Source of the DNA: Bettongia penicillata ogilbyi
Taxonomy: Eukaryota > Chordata > Mammalia > Diprotodontia > Potoroidae
Length of the DNA stretch: 64,000 bases
Reading direction: 5' to 3'
Assembly: GCA_023548195.1 (NCBI GenBank)
Contig: JAJHZJ010000028.1
Span: 762,001 to 826,000 of the forward strand
Below, one piece after another: positions 56,191 through 64,000 of the stretch. The translations under genes and the position numbers were made by a program. Each line of letters begins with the position of its first letter. Within the stretch, counting starts at the first letter, position 1. Under the pieces are notes generated by a model. That model saw only the letters and a program-made list of their open reading frames with translations. It did no database searches and had not been told where the DNA came from.

Positions 56191-58619
56191 AAGAGATTGC
56201 CTTTTCACCATGAGAAATGGAAGAATGCATTGGAAAATTAGATGATATAAAAACAAAATATGAGTCAAATTTTTATTTTTTTAAAAAAATGGGTATTTGT
56301 TTCTGTGAGAACTTGGAGGTCATAAAATGGGCTTTGCAACTTCCACAAAAGACAATCTGGCTCTCTCTACTCCTTTATAACATTCTTTTGTCTGTCCAGT
56401 TGGGTGTACAAGCTCTATACATTATCCTACTGCCCACATTAATTTGGACAACAAACATTCTTCATTCTGTTGTTGCTGCTATCCCCATATGGATGATTAG
56501 AGCAATTTCTTTTGAGTGGTTATAAGTGTCTTCTAGGAGGTGTAACCATCCATAGGAAAAGCATCTTCAACTTGGTCTTACACTGGTTCTCCTCCATGAC
56601 ACGACTGAACATGTTGATTGAATATGTATCTTGAGTATACATCTTCCTGATTTATTCTTTACTTGGTGTTAATGATCAGACAGCTCATCAAATGAAGTTA
56701 TCTCAATTGTCTCTTTCAAGGAATCCTTAATAATTCTTATGTAAGAACAGAAGCAACTTATTGAAAGTGGGCTCTTAAGGCAACATTTTTTTCCAAAGGA
56801 TAATGTGCTTTAAAAAAATTACCAGCAAAGAAGCACAAGAGGAATTTTTAGTCTGTACATATTTCAGTCAGTTATGTGATGGTAGTAATGTGGTCTGCTA
56901 TGGAATATCACTTATGAAATTCTGCCTTTTTCCTTCTAATATCCTTAAAGATAATTTCATTGATGGCTTAAATTTCAACCTAAAAGATTAAATTGAGCCT
57001 TAAAAGACTCTTCTTTGGAGGAAGCTTATAAAGTTTGTGAAATACAAGTGAGGATGATTTCTGTAGTTTAATTTTGGAATCACTAACGTGTTCAGGCAAA
57101 ATTGTCATGTCGTTTCAGTTGCAGCTAATAGCTGTCCATTACCCATTTCTACGTGAAAAACAGTGTTTGATGCCACCATCAGATGAGAGACCCAGCGTTT
57201 ATAACATGCACTTTTATTATATCAATCCTTGATAAAAGGTAGGCCTCCCAGCTATTTGAAACCTCACAGTGATTTGACTGGGAAGAATGAGAGAGGGAAA
57301 ACTCTACTTAAACAAACTACCCCATTTTGTAATGACTAGACCATGCAGCATCTTTACAGATACACAGACCCTTAAATTAGGGGAGCACCCTATGGAAAAG
57401 TAATGTTTTGAAATGAATAAGCTACTCATTGTTTCAGCCAGGGTGTGTAATTCTTTACTAAACTGATGGAAAGAACTGCAATGGTAGATTCTGTCTTTTT
57501 TTCTTATTCCCTCCATGTTCTGTCAAATCAAAAGACTGTATAGTACCACTTGATGATTATATGGATATGTTTTTATTTCTGTGATCTCATCAGTGTTGTA
57601 ATCTCTTCCACAGAGAGATTACAACCCATCCACAACTTCTTGTCCTGTTCAATTTTTATCCATGTCTCACTGTAAATCCTCCATAGCAGGCCAATAAGGC
57701 CTATAACTAAATCAGTGCGCCTAACATGTTGAGGAATCTTCCTTAAATCTCCAAACATTGAAAGTACAACTAGAACCCATGAGCTGTTCATCAGTTATCT
57801 CTCCCTTTTCCAATATGACTTCCTTACCTCCTTTCCCAATCACACATCTATTTTTCCATATAATTCTAGCTGCTTCTCCAGAATAATTCTGTATTGATGA
57901 TATAGTATACCTTATTTTTTTCCCATTGTGTGCTTCTTAATTGCCTTTTGGGCGAACGACAACTTTAATTTTTTCAAAGACTCTGATATCACATGACTCA
58001 TAGTCATCACTAGAAAAATATTGATATTCAAAAGATGGTATTTTGTTCCAGGGTCATTCTCAAGGTTGTAAAAAAAAATCACTGAAGAATTTCCCAGAGG
58101 CCATGTGACCCAGCATTCTTCCTCCTATCCTATTCATTCCAGTGCCACATTCATTTTTAACATCTATTTAGAATATTATGCTGATCATAACCTTTTAATG
58201 GTGATATTATACAAAAAAACCATTGTCTTTCTAAGCATTCAAAGCAAAATAATTATACTACAGATTAAAATGTTCCTGAAGTAACAAAGTTAAAATGTAT
58301 ACACATATGTTTTAAAATTAATTCACTTTCTAAACTGATGTTTCCTTTGACTCCCATATCTTTTTGGCAAAGAGGTCAGGTATTTTATTCAAGAATCACA
58401 TGACCCTCATAATGAACATATATCCCCAGGTTCATTTCTTTAGATCAAATTTCATCCTGGAGAGGATTTAGTGATGGAGATAATGTCACTTTGAACATAT
58501 TTTTTCCAGATAAGGTCAATAATATGCCCTCCTTTTATATCCATAACGTCATGGTTCATATATATTACTGTGTTCTGGTTAGCACATTTTAGAAAAGATA
58601 TTTGTTAATAGCTTGAGAG
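56191..58619. other. 2.4 kb without a recognised feature
   Basis: A 102-codon hydrophobic frame at 56,217-56,525 and a minus-strand 72-codon frame at 57,573-57,791 show no recognisable product. 56,570-56,780 and 57,570-57,790 may be old repeats, but I cannot name them. Confidence 0.4.
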
Positions 58620-59085
58620 TATCTAGAGGAGAATATTCAGAATATTGAAAAGCATTGAGCTCATGGAAGGATAGATTGGAGGAATTAGAGATGTTTAGCC
58701 TAAAGAAGAGAAATCTCAGGGGAGAAGTGACAGCTGTCTTAATGTGTGTGAAGGATTATCTTAAAGAAAAGGGATTAGACTTATTTTGCTTGAACCCAGA
58801 GGGTACAACCAGGAGTAAAGTCAGGATGTACAAAGAGACAAAATTAGGCTTCATATAAAGAGGGGAAGAAAAACATTTTCTTAGCAATTAGAGGCATCCA
58901 AAAGCAGAAAGGAGTGACTACAAAAGTAGTAGGTTTCCCCTACTAATAGTTCTTTAAGCAGAGCCAGAATGATCTCTCATCAGGTAGGTCCTAGTAGGGA
59001 TCCTTTTACTGAGCAAGAGTTGGATTATATGATCCTGAGTTTCCTTGAAACTCTGAAATTCTGTGACTCTATTAATATGCTCACT
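58620..59085 (+). mobile_element. CR1/L3-type LINE 3' end
   Basis: 'gatgtttagcctaaagaaga', 'gggagaagtgacagctgtct', 'gattagacttattttgcttg', 'cagagggtacaaccaggagt', 'ttggattatatgatcctgag', 'ctgaaattctgtgactct' follow the CR1/L3 3' part through its terminal repeat-like end. The frame at 58,655-58,858 includes DRLEELEMFSLKKRNLRGE, fitting the C-terminal tail of CR1-type ORF2 proteins. Confidence 0.82.
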
Positions 59086-60554
59086 TAATCAATAGGTTTC
59101 CTACCTGGCTAAGATTTGACACAATCATGAAACTTTATTTTGAGTTCTCATTGCCTTTGTATTCCTTCTTTCACTTAAAGAAATAACTAAAAAGAACAAG
59201 ATGTGGGTGGAATAAAGGGGGCCAGTAGGGAACAGAGGCACCAAGAAGAAATAGATGAATTATTGTATGCATAGAAAATGTGTTTTTAACTAGGGTTTTC
59301 ATTCAGGGGCCAGGAAAATGCAATTTATAGGTTTGCCTATGAAAACAATGGTTGTATGCATATGTGGTTATCAGATAATGTACATAAAGGGGGAGGATGA
59401 TTATATAGAAATATAAAATCACATGACTGAATAGATTTTAAAGACCTCATCTTGCTGAATCAAGCCAGAATAGCATTTTAGATTTTCTACAAATAGTTTT
59501 CCATCCTTAAAAAGTGGTGAAAGTTTAGGTAAAAAGAATTTCTTAAGGGGTTGTAATTTTCTGGGGGAAAAATATTCAGGGATATAAATGAAAACCAGTT
59601 TGCAGCCTCATTTCACAACAGTAGCCTATTCTTGTGGGGTTTTTCCCTTCTCATTTATGCAGAATTCTGGAGTTGAGCTATTTTGAATAAGCATATGTAC
59701 TTTTAAGTGTTTATTCAAACTGAACTGCCTAGATCTCTTTCGTTCAACTCTCACTACACATTCTATGGTTCTGGGCTAGAATGGGGAGGTGGCAGTATGG
59801 ATGGATATTAAAATTGCAGCAGCACACCAAATTATTAACATTTTATTCAACTGTGAGCCAGAAAAGAGTGTCAAGTATATTTGTGCAAGGCAAGGTGGTA
59901 CTTTACAATGTGTAACTCATCCATATGCCTGAGGTATGCTCAGGGAAATATTGAAAAATACTTTTAGTTTCTATTGACATATCATGGAATGGAAGATTAA
60001 AAATAAAGTTGACTCATACTCCTAAATTAACTCTCCATTAAAAAGGGACCCAAATCCAGTCCTAATGTCTCTATCCTCTGTGTCTACAATTGGTTGTTGT
60101 TCTAGTTAAAAACTTCCAAGAAACTGGGTGTCTATGGCAAACATCCAGAACTCAATTTTCACATTAATACAATGAGTCAATATGTGGAATTTTATCCCCA
60201 AAGAATTTATTTCCTTTAAATAAAAAAGTGAGAGGACAAAAATGGAACATTACTAAATGGAAGGACTCTTTCAACCTTTTTAAACTATTGTGACCACATA
60301 ATATATTATGAATCACATCTCTTCCATGACCTGCTTTTCCCTCACAATTATAATCATTTTTGATATTTTAGTAAAATTGTATTTATGTGGTAATTTCTGG
60401 CATATTGTTGTAGATCAAACTGTGGCATACAACAGTAATGATATCACTGAAATGATCTAACTTAATCATTCAAAGCAAGTGTGAATGGAGGTAGATAAAC
60501 GTATCATCATATACAGCTGCTAATCATGTTTTCTTTGGATTTCCTTTTATTTCA
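59086..60554. other. 1.5 kb repeat-poor
   Basis: No repeat or coding frame recognised. Confidence 0.4.
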
Positions 60555-60620
60555 TCATACACATACATGCACACACACATATGTGTATATGCGTGTGTAT
60601 ATATATGTGTGTGTAATGCT
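60555..60620. repeat. (CA)n/(TG)n/(TATG)n microsatellite
   Basis: Short mixed CA and TG repeats, imperfect. Confidence 0.85.
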
Positions 60621-61324
60621 CCATACATATGGTTATAGCTAGCAAATAAGTGTAAACCATTGGAGGAAGTAGAGTTTTTATGAATTTTCTCTGGATGTGG
60701 GCATACTACCATTCAACCTGTCTAAAGGTAGTGTCCTAGATCAGAGATTCTGCCATGAAAAGGAAATATTTGGGAACTCTATGTGATACTGATCACTGAA
60801 TGGTTTAGAACTTCTCTGAAGGTCCTTAGGGCAATGCCCTTATGACTTCTTTCTTGCTTGCCTGTTCCCTCAATGCCATATAACACATAAAGCACATCCA
60901 ACAAGTAAAGATTAAGAAGCTATCTATGGGCATTAACAGAATTCTCTGGGCAGATCCTAAAGCCACTATGATCGTGTCCATCATAGGAACTTGTCTCAAA
61001 TGAGACATTCATAACTATAAAGGCTCTTCAAGGCTTCATATTGTAAGCTAGTCGAATTACTCTTGAGGTTTTTGTGGGATCAGATGAAATTCAACCATAT
61101 ATCAGAATCTAGGAAGCAGGAGGTAAAGGAAGCTGAGTAAGGAATAATTCAAAGTTTTTAAATGAGAACAGAAAAATTAGATAGAAAATCAAAAATAGAG
61201 AGATAAAGGAAGAGAAGTTGAAAAAGTCAGAAAATTGGGGAAAGGGCAACAATAGAAAAGAGGTAAACTAGTATAGAAAAGTCATTAAAGTGACAGAGAA
61301 TATAATTAGTAATCTCAATTCAAT
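60621..61324. other. Unassigned
   Basis: No recognised feature. 61,080-61,280 is A/G-rich. Confidence 0.4.
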
Positions 61325-61364
61325 TTGGCAAATATATATGTACACACACACACATATACATTAT

Positions 61365-61612
61365 ATGGCAGTAGGTAGAACAGTGGAAAAAGTACCCCAG
61401 TCAACCTCAGAAAGATATGAATTTAGATTCTGCCTCAGACACTTACTAGATGTGTGACCCAGGATGTCATTGGTTGCCTTGGTTTTCTCATCTGTAAAAT
61501 GGAGATAATAACAGCTTGAACCTCCCAGGGCTGTTATAAAGAAAATATGACATAATATTTATGAAGTATTTTCTAAATTTTAAAGTACAATATAAATGTT
61601 GCCTATTACTAT
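61365..61612 (+). mobile_element. Near-complete MIR/THER1 SINE
   Basis: Preceded by a short TATG/CA repeat (61,328-61,360). 'ggtagaacagtggaaaaagt', 'tgcctcagacacttactaga', 'tttctcatctgtaaaatgga', 'tcccagggctgttataaaga', 'attactataa'. Confidence 0.92.
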
Positions 61613-61734
61613 AACCTTAGCTTTAAGGGTCCACTATTCAGAGTAAGAGATGGATTTTTTTACATGATAAATTTGTCATTAAAATTTTTAAATGTTAAAG
61701 GTTTCATTTATATAATGGTTTTGTGTTAATAAAA

Positions 61735-61792
61735 GTCATAGAGCTAGTGTTTGAAGAGCCCTCAAAGACCATATAATCTCTTTATTTCTTGT
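61735..61792 (-). mobile_element. MIR-class SINE, left part (split)
   Basis: 'catagagctagtgtttgaag' and 'agccctcaaagaccatataa' match the reversed SINE. The remainder lies beyond the inserted L1 piece at 62,935. Confidence 0.6.
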
Positions 61793-62934
61793 CTCTTTTA
61801 CAAAGCTGTTGACTCATTTTTTCATGATTTTTTTGTATCGTTCTCATTTCTCTTCCCAATTTTTCCTTTACCTCTCTTACCTGATTTTCAAAATCATTTC
61901 TTCCATGGTCTAAGACTAATTCATATTTTTCTTGGAGGCTTTGGATATAGGGGCTCTGACTTCACCATCTTCTTCTGAGTGTGTTTTGATCTTTCTTGTC
62001 ACCATAGTAACTTTCCCTAGTCAGTTTCCCACCCCCAACTGTTTGCTCATTTTCCCAGCCTACTAGTTGACTTTTAACTCCTTGTTAAAGTAAGGTTCTT
62101 CTTCCAGAGAGGGAGAACTGTCCCAAACTTTAATCTGTGTAGCTGTTTTCAAAGAGACTTTTAGGGACCTGTAAGTTTTCAGTTCTTCCAAGGTGGTATG
62201 ATCTAAGGAGAAATATTTGTCACTCTCCTAGCCTGTGCTCTGGTCTGTTGAGTGACCACAAGCATTCTTTTCTGCCCTGGAAGTATGAGGAGGGTCCCTC
62301 TTCCACAGCTGTCACACGCTCTGTTATGCTAGTAATGCTCCTTTTCATCCTGGGACTGCTATCCAGGACTGGATTTGGATCTGAGTATGGGCAAAGCAAT
62401 AGAGTCTTGCCTCAGTGCTAGCAAAATGACCCCTGTAATCTCCTTCTGATCAGTTGTTCAACCCCCTTGCCATCTGTGGGTTGAGAGCTCCAGAAGCAGC
62501 TGCTGCTGCTGCCTCTGCTAATTCTGTCACCCTGAGGTCTTGTCCTGGTTTGCTATGGCCAGGACTGTACTCCACCCTCACCCAGGTGCAACAGACCTTT
62601 CCTGCTGACCCTCTAAATTGTCTTTGGTGTCTATGGGCTGAGAGGTCTGAAAGCCATCACTGCTGTCAGTGATTCAGTTGCCCCAGTGTCTGTTCCTGGT
62701 TTGCTGGAGCCCCATCTCTGTTGGCACTGGACTGAGAATCTCGTGCCTCTCACTGTAACAGACCTTTCCTGCCAATCTTCCAAGTTACCTTCAGCTAGAA
62801 ATTTGTTTCACTCTGTCTTTTTGTGGGCTATGCTGCTCTAAAATTGGTTTAAAGTCATTTTAACAGGTATTTGGAGGGGTTTAGGGGACAGCTTAGGTGA
62901 GTCCCTCGTTACTGTGCCATCTTGGCTTCACCTC
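61793..62934 (-). mobile_element. 5'-only L1/half-L1 fragment inside a MIR
   Basis: On the minus strand it begins at about 62,934 ('gaggtgaagccaagatggca'), runs through about 950 bp of 5'UTR, and ends in the ORF1 coiled coil (61,793-61,985). There 'gattttgaaaatcag', 'aaattgggaaga' and 'aaaagagac' match 24,022-24,125. No later L1 part is present. The 72-codon frame at 62,454-62,672 is antisense to the 5'UTR. Confidence 0.82.
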
Positions 62935-63060
62935 TTAATCCTTTTATGTCACAGTTGAAGCAAATGAGGGCCAGGTAAGGTTGATGACTTTGCCTAAGGT
63001 GGCATATGTAATAACGATAAGGTATAAAAGTTGATGTGGCCAAGTAATTCATGACAACTT
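62935..63060 (-). mobile_element. MIR-class SINE, right part
   Basis: 'tatgtcacagttgaagcaaa', 'tgagggccaggtaaggttga', 'gactttgcctaaggtggcat' continue the element interrupted at 61,792. Confidence 0.65.
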
Positions 63061-63224
63061 GCTAAAGGTGAAGGTGGAGGGCATGTCTGCACTTACATGG
63101 ACTGGTCCTCAGAATCATGATAGTGATAGGTCATACTAAAAGTCTTTCCTCGTCAATGTTTTTAATCTTTTGACTGAGCTCTCAAAAGCCAAGTCACCTC
63201 CACATTCTGATAAATTATCAGAAT

Positions 63225-63450
63225 AGGACTTTTTGGAGGCTATGCACATATTATCTTCTTTTATCCTAACAAGAGCCCTTGTCAAATAAGGAATAAAAAT
63301 ATATTCATCTATTTTACAGATGAAGAAAATGAGGTTTAGGCAGATTTAGTTACTTCCTTAAAGTGAAATCGCAATAATTAGCAGAATCCAAACTTGAATT
63401 CAAGTCTTTTGGCTTTAAGTTCAGTGCCTTTTCCAGAATACTGTAGCACA
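63225..63450 (-). mobile_element. MIR-type SINE
   Basis: 'tatgcacatattatcttctt', 'tattttacagatgaagaaaa', 'tgaggtttaggcagatttag', 'aacttgaattcaagtctttt' in reversed order. Confidence 0.82.
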
Positions 63451-63639
63451 GATCATTTTTATTTTTCACTATCTGCAGGTTAGGCTACATAACAAGGCAG
63501 GTGAAACAGGAAGGCTTTCAATCTATTATGCTGATTCTCCAGGTGCTATATAAAAATTTTGGTTCTTTATTTATATTTGCATGAGTATATTTATTTTATA
63601 CATATGCGAATAATACATAAGGTAATCCCAGAAACAGCA

Positions 63640-63765
63640 GAGAATTTCAGAACAGAGAAGGACCATGGAGGACATATAACTCAAACCTCTTATTTTACAT
63701 CTATGGAAACCTGAGGTGCAAAGAGACAAAAGTAACTTACTTAAGGTTGCACAACCCTTTCTATG
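63640..63765 (-). mobile_element. MIR-class SINE fragment
   Basis: 'agagaaggaccatggaggac', 'atctatggaaacctgaggtg', 'acttaaggttgcacaaccc' in reversed order. Confidence 0.8.
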
Positions 63766-63889
63766 ACAGAAAATCTTTTTTCTTAATTTTATTTTGTTTT
63801 TTGTAATAATTAAAATAAGCCCAAATTCAAATAAATGTGGTTGTATCTAAGTTTATTGATTTAAAACTAAAAAGTAAGAGACTGTATGG

Positions 63890-64000
63890 TCTAAACTATA
63901 GGAAATAAACAGAGGAATCCTCAGAACTGCTTCTGGAACCAGCTTTGTCACTATTTTAATTATGACCTTAGTTTCATTATTTAACTGTTCTGTTCCTCAG
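63890..64000 (+). mobile_element. MIR-class SINE, cut by the window end
   Basis: 'ctgcttctggaaccagcttt', 'gaccttagtttcattattta', 'actgttctgttcctcag'. Confidence 0.65.

Noticed and set aside
56217..56525. 102-codon hydrophobic frame, membrane-protein-like
   Set aside because: No family resemblance, no splice partner, no upstream promoter signal; hydrophobic frames are common in AT-rich DNA.
57573..57791. 72-codon minus-strand frame
   Set aside because: No recognisable domain; the area looks like an unplaced old repeat.
1..64000. Search for CRISPR arrays, operons, rRNA, intact tRNA, U6, 5S or Y RNA genes
   Set aside because: No regularly spaced repeat arrays or matching RNA sequences were seen. 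tRNA-like sequence occurs only as SINE heads.

Overview
This window reads as marsupial nuclear DNA and contains no gene I can support. The evidence is the repeat content: tRNA-headed CORE-SINEs of the Mar1 type, many MIR/THER1-like SINEs, L2 and CR1/L3 fragments, L1 pieces of the marsupial type, and ORF2-less 'half-L1' (HAL1-type) elements. The sequence is AT-rich, CpG-poor and full of microsatellites. The genus cannot be fixed by eye; opossum is plausible. Family names come from remembered consensus features, not from a database search.

Layout. 0-6.8 kb: L1 fragments, a Mar1 SINE with 8-bp target-site duplications, a reverse-strand L1 ORF2 piece, MIRs, an L2 end, a repeat-poor island (4.56-5.35 kb), and a reverse-strand CR1/L3. 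6.8-9.2 kb: no recognised feature. 9.25-9.86 kb: an L1 3' end that keeps the ORF2 C-terminal reading frame. 10.46-10.71 kb: a 7SL RNA retropseudogene. 11.58-13.3 kb: two nested insertions. 13.5-18.3 kb: SINEs, L1 and L2. 18.36-18.87 kb: an L1 5'UTR alone. 19.68-20.09 kb: a large imperfect palindrome beside a (TA)n tract. 22.99-26.04 kb: a Mar1 SINE split by a full-length half-L1 with a 13-bp target-site duplication. 26-41 kb: sparse old SINEs and LINEs, large purine tracts, and an L1 carrying two nested insertions. 41.2-43.6 kb: a second half-L1 on the reverse strand. 44-52 kb: L2, Mar1, L1 and MIR, a SINE with a twin-priming 5' inversion, and a second 7SL pseudogene. 53-55.7 kb: purine microsatellites and an RTE-like composite. 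58.6-59.1 kb: a CR1/L3 end. 61.7-63.1 kb: a MIR split by a 5'-only L1 piece.

Nothing here forms an operon or pathway; the content is layered retrotransposition. The most informative parts are the two half-L1 copies that share one ORF1-to-3'UTR junction, nested insertions that give a relative order of events, the twin-primed SINE, the unclassified palindrome, and a two-copy unclassified repeat of about 240 bp. Boundaries of old repeats are approximate, usually within 10-40 bp, and more for the oldest LINEs.
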